Counted from the stretch's first letter, positions 26,955 to 34,989 are shown. The stretch is DNA of 64,000 nt from Streptomyces sp. CB01881 (GCF_002953255.1 NZ_CP026498.1:6343321-6407320); one strand, 5' to 3'. The notes: generated from the letters alone by a model not told the origin. Made by a program: numbers and translations.

Positions 26955-28052
26955 TCAGCGGTCTCGGCGGCGAAGGCGGGCTTCGCGCTCCTGCCGGGCC
27001 AGGTCGGTGATCTCCTCCATGGAGCCCGTCATCGCGAGCTGCTCCATCAGGAGTTTGGCCAGAAGGTAGCGCGGGTCGGCCGTCCTTGCCCGGTCGAGGG
27101 CGATGAGCGCGGCCGGGATCTCCCCGGCGACGGCGGCGGCGTACCCGGCGAGGGTCAGGGGTGCGGCGGCGAAGGTCGTGCTGTCGCTGGCGCAGCGGGT
27201 GAGCAGCGCCCACAGCTCGCGGGCGCGCGGGAGTTCGCTCGGTTCGCTGTAGCCGAGCGCGATGTCCCGCAGGGGCCTGTGCCGCAGCCCGACGATCAGC
27301 TCCGCCGTCTGCTCGGGGGTGAGGTCCGTCAGTGGGGTGTCGTCGCCGCCACCCAGCAGCAGCCGGTCGAAGATCGCCGTGAGCCGTTCGGTCTCGGCGT
27401 CGAAGCTGGTCGACCGCACGCGCTCGGCCCGCAGGCCGACCGCCTCCACATTCGCAGCCTGCTGAGCTTCCGTGTCCCTCCCGGTGACGGGCTCGAATGC
27501 GGCGAGGATCTTGGCTTCGCTGGGCGGCGTCGGGATGCCGGCGGCGCGGGCGTTCATGGTGACCACGCCGGGGTTGTTCGGGCCGTCCACAGGCATTCCC
27601 TCGACCCGGTAGTGGGGGTTTTCGTGGTGGTAGAACCACCAGTGAGTGGGGGTCACGAATATGACGCCGAGAGTGTCGACGCCGTGGGCTTCGGCCGAGA
27701 GTAGAAGCGCGTCCGCGAGGACTTGGTGCCGGCTCATCGCGTTGTAGCCGTCGCCGGCGTCCTTCTGGCTCGCGCACAGGTACAGCAGGATGCCGGCCGG
27801 TCCGGTGGCGAACTCCTCCAGGCGGTGCAGGGTGTTGTGCATCATTTGGTGGGCGGCCTGGTGCGGGTCGTCCGTGCCATCGGGCAGGTCGAACTTCTGG
27901 CTGAACAGCGGGCCGTCGCGCATGGTGTCGTGGGCGAGGACGAACACCGTGCCGTCGGGGCCGTCGGGCTGGTAGCTCAGCAGGTAGGGCAGTGCTTCGA
28001 CGGCCTGCGCGGCGTTCCTGACGTCGAAGGCGGGCACCGTGTTGATGTTCAA
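26955..28052 (-). CDS. DUF4192 family protein
   Basis: 365 aa. The opening (NAAQAVEALPYLLSYQPDG), the THWWFYHHENPHYR stretch and the C-terminal helical domain match DUF4192 proteins found in streptomycete phages, plasmids and chromosomes. Biochemical role is unknown. ATG 28052. A second, divergent paralogue lies immediately upstream at 28129, separated by a strong hairpin. Confidence 0.85.
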   Translation of the reverse strand: MNINTVPAFDVRNAAQAVEALPYLLSYQPDGPDGTVFVLAHDTMRDGPLFSQKFDLPDGTDDPHQAAHQMMHNTLHRLEEFATGPAGILLYLCASQKDAGDGYNAMSRHQVLADALLLSAEAHGVDTLGVIFVTPTHWWFYHHENPHYRVEGMPVDGPNNPGVVTMNARAAGIPTPPSEAKILAAFEPVTGRDTEAQQAANVEAVGLRAERVRSTSFDAETERLTAIFDRLLLGGGDDTPLTDLTPEQTAELIVGLRHRPLRDIALGYSEPSELPRARELWALLTRCASDSTTFAAAPLTLAGYAAAVAGEIPAALIALDRARTADPRYLLAKLLMEQLAMTGSMEEITDLARQEREARLRRRDR

Positions 28053-28088
28053 GGGACTGTCTCCGTTCGCGGGGTAATCGGGCGGTGG

Positions 28089-28119
28089 GCCAGGGGCCGC
28101 TTGACCAGCGGCCCCTGGC
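28089..28119 (-). terminator. Hairpin between the two DUF4192 genes
   Basis: Thirteen perfect base pairs (28089-28101 with 28107-28119), five-base loop, nine bases after the upstream DUF4192 stop. Confidence 0.7.
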
Positions 28120-28128
28120 GCGGCTGAC

Positions 28129-29175
28129 TCAGCCCGTGGCGGGGTTCTGTCGGGCGGAGCGGCTCAGGCGCAGGTGGCCGCGCAGGTGCTCGAAGGAGCC
28201 TCCGCTGTTGAGGAGGTTGTTGATCACGCGGGTCAGGTCGTATCCGGGCTCGGCCTCATCGGCCGCGTGGAGAGCGAGGCGGGCGATCCCGTCGTCGCCC
28301 ATCGCCCAGGCGGTCGTGGCGTAGAGCGCGAGAGGGGCCGCCGCCAGATCGGAGAACGGGACGACGCAGCGCCGGGCGAGGTCGTGCCACAGCTTCCTCG
28401 CGGGCTCCAGTTCGCCGGGCTCGCAGTGCTCCAGCGCGGCGTTGCGCACGTCGGTGTACTGGAGAACCAACAGGAGCCGGGCGGCAATGTCGTCGGTGGG
28501 GCCGGAGCCGGTCTTGAGGTTCCGGATCGTGGCGGACACGAGGTCGATGCCGTCGTCCACCACGGTCTGGTGGCCGTCGGAGCGGATCTCGTCGCGGAGC
28601 GCGCAGAGTGCGGCGTCGAGGAGGGAGGCGGTACAGATGGCCTCGACCCCGGCGACCGGCGCGAAGCTGGCGAGCACGTCGGTGCTGCGCGGGAGATGGT
28701 GGGCGGCGAAGGTGCCCGACGCCGGGCGGATCGGGTGAGCCTCGTGGAGGCTGCTCGGGTCAGCGGAGAGCATCGACCAGTAGTGGGTCCGGGTGATGTA
28801 CAGGCTCTCCGCCAGCCGGATGCCGCGCGCGTGGCAGGCGGCACGCAGGTAGGCCGCGATGGGCTGGTGGGTCTGGCGGGACTGTGCGCCGCAGTCCGGG
28901 TCCCTGGGGTCCGCGCAGACGTAGGCGGCGAAGGTGCGGACCCCTCGGCTGGCCGTCTGGTGCAGGAGGAAGTCGACCATCTCGTCTGTGGCCGGCTGCC
29001 ACTTGGCGGGGTCGGTGGGCAGGCGGCCACGGACGAAGCCCATGGGCTCGCTCGCGCCGGGGGTCAGGCCGATGAGGACGATGCTGTCCTCCGGGTGGAA
29101 GCCGAACAGGTGGGGCAGGAGGTCGACGAGCCCTTGCGGGCCGACGAGGGCGACGGTGCCGTGATCGTCGTTCAT
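28129..29175 (-). CDS. DUF4192 family protein, second paralogue
   Basis: 348 aa. Starts GTVALVGPQGLVDLLPHLFGFHPEDSIVLIGL in successive short motifs typical of DUF4192, with RTHYWSML corresponding to THWWFY of the neighbour. ATG 29175, AGGA upstream. The leader carries the conserved two-hairpin element (29193-29240). Tandem DUF4192 copies with low identity suggest separate partners rather than a recent duplication. Confidence 0.85.
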   Translation of the reverse strand: MNDDHGTVALVGPQGLVDLLPHLFGFHPEDSIVLIGLTPGASEPMGFVRGRLPTDPAKWQPATDEMVDFLLHQTASRGVRTFAAYVCADPRDPDCGAQSRQTHQPIAAYLRAACHARGIRLAESLYITRTHYWSMLSADPSSLHEAHPIRPASGTFAAHHLPRSTDVLASFAPVAGVEAICTASLLDAALCALRDEIRSDGHQTVVDDGIDLVSATIRNLKTGSGPTDDIAARLLLVLQYTDVRNAALEHCEPGELEPARKLWHDLARRCVVPFSDLAAAPLALYATTAWAMGDDGIARLALHAADEAEPGYDLTRVINNLLNSGGSFEHLRGHLRLSRSARQNPATG

Positions 29176-29192
29176 GTGGTTCCTATCGGGAG

Positions 29193-29282
29193 GGTCCGGG
29201 TTCGCGGCCCGGACCGGCATCCAAGAGACTTCCGTCTCTTTTCTTGACCCAAGTCTATTTGCGGGCAGGGTTGTTGGGCACA
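29193..29282 (-). promoter_or_regulatory. Conserved leader a: GCGAA-loop hairpin, tetraloop hairpin, operator motif, TGTGCCCAA block
   Basis: Read on the minus strand from upstream: TGTGCCCAA (29274-29282), AGACTTGGGTCAA (29244-29256), a -10-like TAGACT, hairpin 1 (29223-29240, GGAA loop), hairpin 2 (29193-29215, 8 bp, loop CCGCGAA), then RBS and ATG 29175. Five further copies exist. Confidence 0.75.
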
Positions 29283-29364
29283 CCCCAGGCCGGCCAAATC
29301 AGGGGCGGCCCGACCCCGGACGGCCCCCGCCGGGCCCGCGCAGGCACCTGCTTACGGGCGCCGT

Positions 29365-29393
29365 GGCGACCGGGGGCAGCGCCCCCGGTCGCC
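29365..29393 (-). terminator. Terminator after the DUF932 gene
   Basis: Thirteen perfect base pairs (29365-29377 with 29381-29393), three-base loop, eight bases past the stop. Confidence 0.75.
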
Positions 29394-29400
29394 GGGACTA

Positions 29401-30438
29401 TCAGGCCGCGAGCAGCAGGGCCTTCGCGTCGTCCTTGAGCGCGTTCTTCTGGTCGTGCAGCAGGGCGGTCATGGCCAGGTTGTTGCGGTGCTCATGCTCG
29501 GTCAGGGCCTCGGGCACCTTGACGGTGCGGAAGTAGTCATCGAACTCGATGACGGCCTGGAGGGCGGCCCAGCGGGTGCCCCGGATGTTGTCCTGGGTAT
29601 CCGCCTCGGCGAACAGGTGGTGCAGGCGGTCGCGGCGCTCCTGGTGAGCGGCGACCAGGTTCTTCCGGGTCCCCTCAGCCGGGGGCGTCCACAGCTGGGC
29701 GATGAGCTTGTCGAACTCCTGGTTGGTCATCGCGGTCTGGAACAGCTGGGTGGCCTCGGCCTCGAATGCGGCCGCGTACCGCTCAGTGAAGCCGAGCGCA
29801 CGGCGGGCCTCCTCCAGCTGGGACAGGGCGTCAGAGGTGTGGCGGATCTTCCAGGTGCGCTGCGCCTCCGTCACAGCCAGGTCCAGGGTGTTGGTGCACA
29901 CCGCCCGGATGGGGGTCTCGACGGCGACAGCGGCGGATCGGCCGTCGTGGCTGTTGGCGAACAGGGTGTACAGGTCGATGCGGTCGGCCGCGCCCTCGGG
30001 GTCGAGGGTGATGCTCGGGGACATGGTGGACATGAAGACGACCCGGCCGCCGTCGAGGGCCCCGGCGGTCTCATAGGTGACGTGGCCGCCGCCGACCAGC
30101 TCATCCAGGAAGGCGAAGGCCTCGCGGTTCTGGATGGGGGTCCAGGTGTTGCCGACCAGGCCGCCGAGCCAGTCGCCCGTGTCGTCGCGGAAGGTGCCGA
30201 AGCGGTTGGGGATCTTCTTGCCGAGCTTGCCCTTGTGCATGGAGAGCAGCGGGCGCTTCTCGACCTGCCAGTCCAGCTTGGCGAGGTGCAAGACCTCCTC
30301 GCTGGTCTTGGCCTCCTCGGTCACCGTGCCGAGGCCGTGCCAGGCGGGCTGGCGGTGGGAGTAGAAGGCGGCCTCGCCGGTGGTGTTGTCGATGGCCCCG
30401 GCGTCGGCACGGCCGGTGATGACGGCGCTGTCGCGCAT
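29401..30438 (-). CDS. DUF932 phage/plasmid protein
   Basis: 345 aa. The order WHGLGTV, KRPLLS, NRFGTFRDDTG, PIQNREAFAFLDELV, then AVETPIRAVCTNTLDLA matches the DUF932 family (phage/plasmid-like proteins found near early genes). The function is not established; a role in DNA metabolism is often guessed. ATG 30438, AGGAGA five bases upstream. The leader has conserved element b. Confidence 0.9.
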   Translation of the reverse strand: MRDSAVITGRADAGAIDNTTGEAAFYSHRQPAWHGLGTVTEEAKTSEEVLHLAKLDWQVEKRPLLSMHKGKLGKKIPNRFGTFRDDTGDWLGGLVGNTWTPIQNREAFAFLDELVGGGHVTYETAGALDGGRVVFMSTMSPSITLDPEGAADRIDLYTLFANSHDGRSAAVAVETPIRAVCTNTLDLAVTEAQRTWKIRHTSDALSQLEEARRALGFTERYAAAFEAEATQLFQTAMTNQEFDKLIAQLWTPPAEGTRKNLVAAHQERRDRLHHLFAEADTQDNIRGTRWAALQAVIEFDDYFRTVKVPEALTEHEHRNNLAMTALLHDQKNALKDDAKALLLAA

Positions 30439-30763
30439 GCGTGTCTCCTGTGTGGTGTGGTCCGGGTTCGCGGCCCGGACTGGCAACCTTTCGGACTTCT
30501 GTCCGCTTTCTTGACTCAAGTCTAGATGCCGGGGGCGCCCTTGGGCACACCCAACTTCGGCTCGCAGCAGGCATCCTGGAGAAGCCGAGGGAGATGGGGG
30601 CGGGGAAGCCACAGAGCGCTAGGCCCGGATCGGTTTGGCCTGACGGCTTGTCGGCTGACACACTCGGCGGGGTCCTCGCGGAGCGCCGTCGGCGCGGCGA
30701 CCGGCCACTGAGCGGAGCTCCGCGCGCTTCACGCTGGTGCGCTGCAGGAAGGGAGTCCGGCTG
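30439..30763 (-). promoter_or_regulatory. Divergent control region with conserved leader b
   Basis: This 325-base gap lies between DUF932 (minus) and a small plus-strand gene. Hairpin 2 is at 30460-30480 (7 bp, loop CCGCGAA), hairpin 1 at 30492-30505 (AGAA loop), AGACTTGAGTCAA at 30511-30523 with adjoining TAGACT, and TGTGCCCAA at 30541-30549. The remainder toward 30763 shows nothing distinctive. Confidence 0.75.
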
Positions 30764-31057
30764 GTGGATGACGAGCCACTGGAGTCGTGGATGGCCCGGC
30801 GGGACGCGTCCCGCCGCCCCGTGGGCGCCTTGAAGGCGGTGCGACTGGACGGCACCGAGGGCGCTGCTCACGTCCGGCCGGAGGAACCGCGGCTGGTGAT
30901 GCGGTGGGATGGTGTGCAGTGGCTGCCGGAGACGGTCGTCGCCGACTACGCAGCGGCGCAGCGCCTGCTGCACGGGGTCGACGGGGACGGCGTCGTCCGG
31001 CCGGTGCCGGCGCCGAAGCTCGGGCGGGGCACCGGTCGTCACAGGAAGCCGCGGTGA
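30764..31057 (+). CDS. Small DUF6087-like protein
   Basis: 97 aa, GTG 30764 with GGAG eight bases upstream. DDEPLESWMARRDASRRPVG at the start, HVRPEEPRLVMRWDG in the middle and the terminal GRHRKP match small DUF6087-type proteins seen on streptomycete mobile elements; I recognise the pattern but not a function. It is one of very few plus-strand genes in the phage region, divergent from DUF932. Confidence 0.6.
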   Translation: MDDEPLESWMARRDASRRPVGALKAVRLDGTEGAAHVRPEEPRLVMRWDGVQWLPETVVADYAAAQRLLHGVDGDGVVRPVPAPKLGRGTGRHRKPR

Positions 31058-31091
31058 TGGGCCCCGGCCCGTCCTGGGGGCGGGGGTGCCG

Positions 31092-31400
31092 CTAGCCGCG
31101 CTTGCGGTTGCGCAGCTCCAGGCCGGCTTCCTTCGCGTAGCGGGTGATCAGGGCGGACTCCAGCCCCGACGCCTCGGACAGCTCGTAGACGGTGCGGGTG
31201 CGGTCCGGGTAGGCGGCCACGACGGCCTCGCGGCGTAGCCTGCGCATGTCGGTCAGCGTCGAGTCGACCTCGGACAGGGGCTCGCGCAGAGCCTCCATGA
31301 TCTCGACATGGGTGAGGCCGGCTTCCTCGAGGGCCTTGACTGCCTCCTGGAGGGCCTTGGCGGCGCCGGCCAGCTTCGTGCTCGGCTTCCTGCCGCTCAT
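31092..31400 (-). CDS. Small helix-turn-helix-like phage protein
   Basis: 102 aa. The C-terminal YELSEASGLESALITRYAKEAGL looks like a winged or simple HTH; the N-terminal half is a Lys/Ala helix (AAKALQEAVKALEEAG). ATG 31400. A GTCCGG-GAAG-CCGGAC hairpin at about 31420-31435 occupies the leader, similar in place but not in loop to the GCGAA family. Probably a DNA-binding regulator. Confidence 0.65.
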   Translation of the reverse strand: MSGRKPSTKLAGAAKALQEAVKALEEAGLTHVEIMEALREPLSEVDSTLTDMRRLRREAVVAAYPDRTRTVYELSEASGLESALITRYAKEAGLELRNRKRG

Positions 31401-31469
31401 GATGCTCCTCGCGTGATGGTCCGGCTTCCCGGACGGGGGTACGACGTCATGTCTATCAGTCGGCCGGAG

Positions 31470-31496
31470 GGCGGTGCGAGGAGCGCTCGCACCGCC
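31470..31496 (-). terminator. Terminator after the SSB-like gene
   Basis: Eleven perfect base pairs (31470-31480 with 31486-31496), five-base loop, 11 bases beyond the stop. Confidence 0.65.
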
Positions 31497-31507
31497 GCCC
31501 CGATGCG

Positions 31508-31864
31508 TTAGTCCGGCTCGCCGGGGATGGCCGTGCGCATGAAGGGCGCGCCCTCGTGGAGCAGCGCGCCGATGTCGGACACCTCGAGTTCGATGGCGGC
31601 CGGGGCGCGCCCGGTGCGCTGACGCAGGGAGCCGATCACGATCACGCGGTCGCCCGCCCTGAAGGTGTCGGCGATCAGCGGGGCCGTACCTCGCCAGGCG
31701 ACGCACCGCAGGAGCAGCGGAGCGGCGGCGGCCCGGCGCTTGCCGCGTTCGGCGAGGGCGGGGCGCTCTTCAAGGATGAACGTGACGTTCTGGACGGGGC
31801 TGCCCGGCATGCGGTGAAGTTCGGGGCTGGTGCTGATGCGGCCGATCCACGTCTGGGTGCTCAT
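31508..31864 (-). CDS. SSB-like OB-fold single-stranded DNA-binding protein
   Basis: 118 aa. WIGRISTSPELHR at the start, V..FILEE, CVAWRGTAPLIADTF, GDRVIVIGSLRQR and EVSDIGALL follow the order of beta strands in single-stranded DNA-binding proteins. It lacks the long acidic tail of host SSB. Ten bases downstream of the gene at 31868. It would coat ssDNA together with the phage RecT and exonuclease. Confidence 0.78.
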   Translation of the reverse strand: MSTQTWIGRISTSPELHRMPGSPVQNVTFILEERPALAERGKRRAAAAPLLLRCVAWRGTAPLIADTFRAGDRVIVIGSLRQRTGRAPAAIELEVSDIGALLHEGAPFMRTAIPGEPD

Positions 31865-31867
31865 GGG

Positions 31868-32473
31868 TCACCAGCCCTGGCCGGCCACGATGCCGGCCAG
31901 CTCGGGGGCGTCGGTGACGGCGGCGGCGTTGAGCTCCTGCTGCTGGGTGAGGCGTTCGACCAGGTCGGCGTGTTCCTCGAAAGCCTGGCGCAGGTGGGGG
32001 TGAGCGTAGGTCTCGGCGAGCTCATCCAGCGCCATGCGCAGCTGCCAGGTGAGCCGTTCCTGCGGCGTGGTGTAGCGCGTGCGGATGGCTGCGGCGTCGT
32101 AGATGGAGACGAGTCGCGCGAAGATGCCCCAGCGGCGGCCGGAGCAGGCGTAGTAGTGGATCCACCGGGTCCGGCGGGTGGGGCCGGACTCCTGGTAGGC
32201 GAATCGCACCTCGCCCAGGTTGGGCAGGAAGATCCAGTCCCCGTCTCGGGCGGCCCGGTGGAGGTCGTGGCCGTCCGGCGCGATCGGGGTGATGCTGCTG
32301 CGCCGCACGTGGGCGAGGGACCGGCCGGTCTCGTCCACGAGGGTGTGGCATCCCTCGTCGCGGGCCGTGATGTCCTGGCCGTGGTCGTCGTCGCAGTCGT
32401 GCACGGTGGCGGTGAAGGTGAGTCCGTGAAGTTCAGCGATGCTGCCGCGGTAGCGGACCGGGAAGCCGGCCAT
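31868..32473 (-). CDS. Hypothetical phage protein
   Basis: 201 aa, ATG 32473 with AGGGGGA six bases upstream. Beta-rich N-terminal half (VRYRGSIAELHGLTFTATVHD, HTLVDETGRSLAHVR) and helical C-terminus (LRMALDELAETYAHPHLRQAFEEHADL in two helices). Not recognised. The leader contains an 8-bp hairpin with an ACCC loop around 32508-32527. Lies directly before the SSB-like gene. Confidence 0.7.
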   Translation of the reverse strand: MAGFPVRYRGSIAELHGLTFTATVHDCDDDHGQDITARDEGCHTLVDETGRSLAHVRRSSITPIAPDGHDLHRAARDGDWIFLPNLGEVRFAYQESGPTRRTRWIHYYACSGRRWGIFARLVSIYDAAAIRTRYTTPQERLTWQLRMALDELAETYAHPHLRQAFEEHADLVERLTQQQELNAAAVTDAPELAGIVAGQGW

Positions 32474-32536
32474 GTCATGTCCCCCTGTGTGGCTGCTGGC
32501 TGGGGGGCCGGAGGGTTCCGGCCCGGCGTGTCGCCA

Positions 32537-32565
32537 GGGCCCGCCGCAGCGGGTGCGGCGGGCCC
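32537..32565 (-). terminator. Terminator after the gene at 32577
   Basis: Eleven perfect base pairs (32537-32547 with 32555-32565), 11 bases past the stop. Confidence 0.65.
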
Positions 32566-32576
32566 CGGCGGGGCTG

Positions 32577-32927
32577 TCAGCAGCAGATGCTGGCGACGTA
32601 GCGGCCGATGGCATCCCGCAGCTCCTGGGCATCCAGGGCCCCGGGCTCGTCCAGGCAGTCGGCGTTGTAGATGGTGATCTCGCCGGCGGCGTTGAGCGGC
32701 AGGGTTCCGTGTTCGGCGAACCGGAACTGGTTGACGTCCAGCTGTCCGGCGCGGGGGGAGATCACCCGCACAGTGATGCCGTCGTAGGTCTCGGAGCGGA
32801 TCGTCTGAGCGAGTGAGGCGATGAGGATGAGGTCGCCGACCCGGCACACCTGCTTGATGCCCGAGACGGCGGCGCCGACGAGCGGGCGGATCTTGGCGAG
32901 GACGTCTCCGTGGCTGACGTGCGGCAT
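32577..32927 (-). CDS. Hypothetical phage protein
   Basis: 116 aa, ATG 32927, not recognised. A mixed alpha/beta protein (GDLILIASLAQTIRS, ITVRVISPRAGQLDVNQF) ending YVASICC. Its leader holds conserved element c with the strongest operator palindrome in the window, so it is probably a tightly controlled early gene. Confidence 0.7.
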   Translation of the reverse strand: MPHVSHGDVLAKIRPLVGAAVSGIKQVCRVGDLILIASLAQTIRSETYDGITVRVISPRAGQLDVNQFRFAEHGTLPLNAAGEITIYNADCLDEPGALDAQELRDAIGRYVASICC

Positions 32928-32944
32928 GTTTGCTCCCTGGTTGG

Positions 32945-33026
32945 GCCGGGGTTCGCTTGCCCCGGCTGGCGGTACCAGCCTCCATCAATAACAGACTCAG
33001 GTCAATTATATTTACCTGGGTCTGTT
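32945..33026 (-). promoter_or_regulatory. Conserved leader c with 13-bp operator palindrome
   Basis: Hairpin 2 at 32945-32966 (GCCGGGG/CCCCGGC, loop CAAGCGAA on the minus strand) abuts hairpin 1 at 32964-32980 (GGCTGG/CCAGCC). Upstream, AACAGACTCAGGT (32990-33002) and ACCTGGGTCTGTT (33014-33026) form a near-perfect inverted repeat (12 of 13) around an AT-rich 11-base centre. A -35-like TTGACC lies inside. Confidence 0.8.
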
Positions 33027-33479
33027 CTATTGGGATTCGGCAGGCCCAGCACCCTCGGGAGCGACCGGTAGGTGCGCGCCGAGCGCCGCTTCGATGAGTC
33101 CGCAGACCGTCCTCAGCGCCTCGTTCCAGCCGTCCGACCACGGATCCTCGCCGCGCTGCTCACCGAGGGAGGCGATCGACGTCAGGGCCACCACCATGGC
33201 CGGCACCGGCACCTCGACTACGCGGGTCGCCCCGCCGTGCCCGTGGATCGCCTCGACGCCCCTCGCGCGGTCCCACGCGACGGTCGAGCCCCACTCCCCC
33301 CTCCACCGGGTGACGGCGGCAGAGCCCGCGGCAGCCGAGAAGTAGCAGCCCTCCGCGACCGTTCCGGTGCCCGAGACCCCGGACACGTCCACGTCGCGGC
33401 GCAGCACGTACGGCGTGGGCGGCGCCGGGTGGAACTGATCGAAGAGGCCGGATAGGCGGTCCGCGAGGCCACTGTTCAT
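33027..33479 (-). CDS. Hypothetical phage protein
   Basis: 150 aa, ATG 33479 overlapping the HU stop (ATGA). Sequence such as DPWSDGWNEALRTVCGLIEAALG and AVTRWRGEWGSTVAWDRARG suggests a compact soluble protein; not recognised. Coupled to the phage HU gene, so it may work with nucleoid or DNA packaging. Confidence 0.68.
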   Translation of the reverse strand: MNSGLADRLSGLFDQFHPAPPTPYVLRRDVDVSGVSGTGTVAEGCYFSAAAGSAAVTRWRGEWGSTVAWDRARGVEAIHGHGGATRVVEVPVPAMVVALTSIASLGEQRGEDPWSDGWNEALRTVCGLIEAALGAHLPVAPEGAGPAESQ

Positions 33480-33832
33480 GCCGCGTCCCGCGCCGCCGCG
33501 CGCGTGCCCTTGGGGTCCTTGCGGATGGAGCTGCCGGCCTCCGGGAGCGCGCGCCGGCCGTCCGTGAGGTCCTTCAGTCGCTGGTGGGGGCGGAAGCGGG
33601 GGACCCGACGCGCGGGGATCGTGACCCTGTCGCCGGTCTGGGGATTGCGGGCGAGGCGGCTGGCGTGCTGGGCGGGCTCGAAGGTGCCGAAGCCGGTGAC
33701 GGAGACGGAGTTCCCCTCGGCGAGGGCGCGGGCGATGGTGTCGAGCACGACCTCGACGGCCTCGGCGGCGGCGCGCCGGCTCCCGAGCTGGGGGGCCACG
33801 CGATCGACGAGGGTGTTCTTGTTGACGTTCAT
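33476..33832 (-). CDS. HU-family DNA-binding protein encoded by the element
   Basis: 118 aa. Typical HU layout: MNVNKNTLVDRVAPQLG helices, VSVTGFGTFEPAQHASRLARNPQTGD with the beta-arm containing Arg-Asn-Pro (DNA-intercalating proline) and IPARRVPRFRPHQRLKDL. A ~28-residue basic tail (RALPEAGSSIRKDPKGTRAAARDAA) extends past the normal end. It would bend and compact DNA, for example in recombination or packaging. ATG 33832. Confidence 0.93.
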   Translation of the reverse strand: MNVNKNTLVDRVAPQLGSRRAAAEAVEVVLDTIARALAEGNSVSVTGFGTFEPAQHASRLARNPQTGDRVTIPARRVPRFRPHQRLKDLTDGRRALPEAGSSIRKDPKGTRAAARDAA

Positions 33833-33926
33833 GATGGGCTTCCTGTCCTGGTTGCTGCGGTCGGGATTGGTGCCGGGCTGGGCGCCGGTGAGTCGTCACG
33901 GCGCCCGGCCCGGGGCTTAGAGGCCG

Positions 33927-34163
33927 CTACACGGCGAGCTGCGGCGCGGGCGCCGGAGCCGGGCTGGGCGCGGGCAGAGGCGGGGTGACGACCGGCTTGG
34001 CCGGGCCGGGCGGCGTGGCACAGCCGGGCTGGGCGGGCTGCGATGCCGGGATGGCGGGCGGCTGGCTGGGGGCGTCGGCGGTGCGCGCCACGGCGGCGCC
34101 GCTGATGGTGCCGAGCACCAGTCCGGCGAGGAGAGAGCCGACGAACAGGGCGGGGCTGCGCAT
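33927..34163 (-). CDS. Small membrane-anchored Pro-rich protein
   Basis: 78 aa. One N-terminal hydrophobic segment (ALFVGSLLAGLVLGTISGAAVA) followed by a Pro/Ala tail with a single Cys. It may be a signal-anchored or secreted protein. ATG 34163. It pairs with the longer Pro-rich membrane protein at 34231 just upstream, and both precede the lysis gene; could act in superinfection exclusion or lysis (inference). Confidence 0.65.
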   Translation of the reverse strand: MRSPALFVGSLLAGLVLGTISGAAVARTADAPSQPPAIPASQPAQPGCATPPGPAKPVVTPPLPAPSPAPAPAPQLAV

Positions 34164-34188
34164 AGCGGAGTTCCTTCCTGAGGTGGGG

Positions 34189-34224
34189 CCTGACCGGCCC
34201 CGCGCGGGGGCGGGGCCGGTCAGG
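34189..34224 (-). terminator. Terminator after the gene at 34231
   Basis: Fifteen perfect base pairs (34189-34203 with 34210-34224), six-base loop, seven bases past the stop. Confidence 0.75.
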
Positions 34225-34230
34225 TTCCGG

Positions 34231-34830
34231 TTAGTGGCCGGGGGTCGGGCGACCGGGCACCAGGGGCGGGACGCTGGTCGGGACGGGCGAGGGGCTGGAG
34301 GTGGCCGACGGGCTCTGTGCCGGGGCCGGGCTCACGGTCGCCGTGGGCGAGGGGGCGGGCGCGCAGATCGTCGGCGCGCCGGTCGGGGCGGGCGCCCCCG
34401 GGGTGGGGGCGGTCTGGACGTGGGTGACCGTCACGGTGACGGTCGGGACGGGGGCGGGCTGCTCGGCCGTCTGGGTGACGACGGCCGGGGCGGGGGTGAG
34501 ACCCGGGGCCGGGACGGCGGGCGCCACCGGCAGGGCCGGGGCAGCCGGGGCGAGGACCGGGGCCGCCGGGACCTGGGTCGGCAGGGCCGGGAGGGTCGGG
34601 GCCTCGGTGTTGAGCTGGGCCGGGGCGGCCGTCAGGGTCGGGACGAGGTTGGTCGGGACGGGCTGGGCGCTCGGGGCCGGGGTGGCGGCCGGGCGGCCCA
34701 TCACGACGGACCCGGCGACGAACCCGGCGGCGGCGAGGCCGAGGGCGACCACGGTCCGCTTGTCGAGGCGCTTGGCGGCCGGGCGGGTGCCGGACTGGGC
34801 GTTGGCCTCGGTGGCGGTGGTGTCGGTCAT
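34231..34830 (-). CDS. Single-span membrane protein with long Pro/Ala/Thr stalk
   Basis: 199 aa. A charged N-terminal cytoplasmic region (AAKRLDKR) and one membrane span (TVVALGLAAAGFVAGSVVM, about 27-45) precede ~150 residues of Pro/Ala/Thr/Val low complexity with one Cys. The stalk would sit outside the membrane in the cell wall. ATG 34830, AAGGAG upstream; leader is conserved element d. Not recognised; an envelope protein expressed from the prophage is the simplest view. Confidence 0.7.
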   Translation of the reverse strand: MTDTTATEANAQSGTRPAAKRLDKRTVVALGLAAAGFVAGSVVMGRPAATPAPSAQPVPTNLVPTLTAAPAQLNTEAPTLPALPTQVPAAPVLAPAAPALPVAPAVPAPGLTPAPAVVTQTAEQPAPVPTVTVTVTHVQTAPTPGAPAPTGAPTICAPAPSPTATVSPAPAQSPSATSSPSPVPTSVPPLVPGRPTPGH

Positions 34831-34855
34831 GGGGCTGTGACTCCTTGTGCGTTGG

Positions 34856-34932
34856 GCCGGGGCTTCGCGTTTCCCCGGCTGGCAGGACCAGCCTCGCACA
34901 TAACAGACCTGAGTCAAATAACTAGACTCTAG
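34856..34932 (-). promoter_or_regulatory. Conserved leader d
   Basis: Hairpin 2 at 34856-34879 (GCCGGGG/CCCCGGC, loop AAACGCGAAG on the minus strand), hairpin 1 at 34877-34893 (GGCTGG/CCAGCC), operator core AGACCTGAGTCAA at 34905-34917 followed by CTAGACTCTAG (34922-34932). Confidence 0.75.
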
Positions 34933-34942
34933 TAACTTTGGG

Positions 34943-34975
34943 TGCGGGGTGGGCACTCAAAGCGCCCACCCCGCA
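34943..34975 (-). terminator. Terminator after the endolysin gene
   Basis: Twelve perfect base pairs (34943-34954 with 34964-34975), 14 bases past the stop. Confidence 0.7.
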
Positions 34976-34989
34976 GCCGAGTTGGAGAC

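Noticed and set aside
31861..33141. Long minus-strand open frame overlapping the genes at 31868 and 32577
   Set aside because: Its product is Arg/Pro/Thr-rich and the two shorter frames have RBS sites, sensible composition and terminators.
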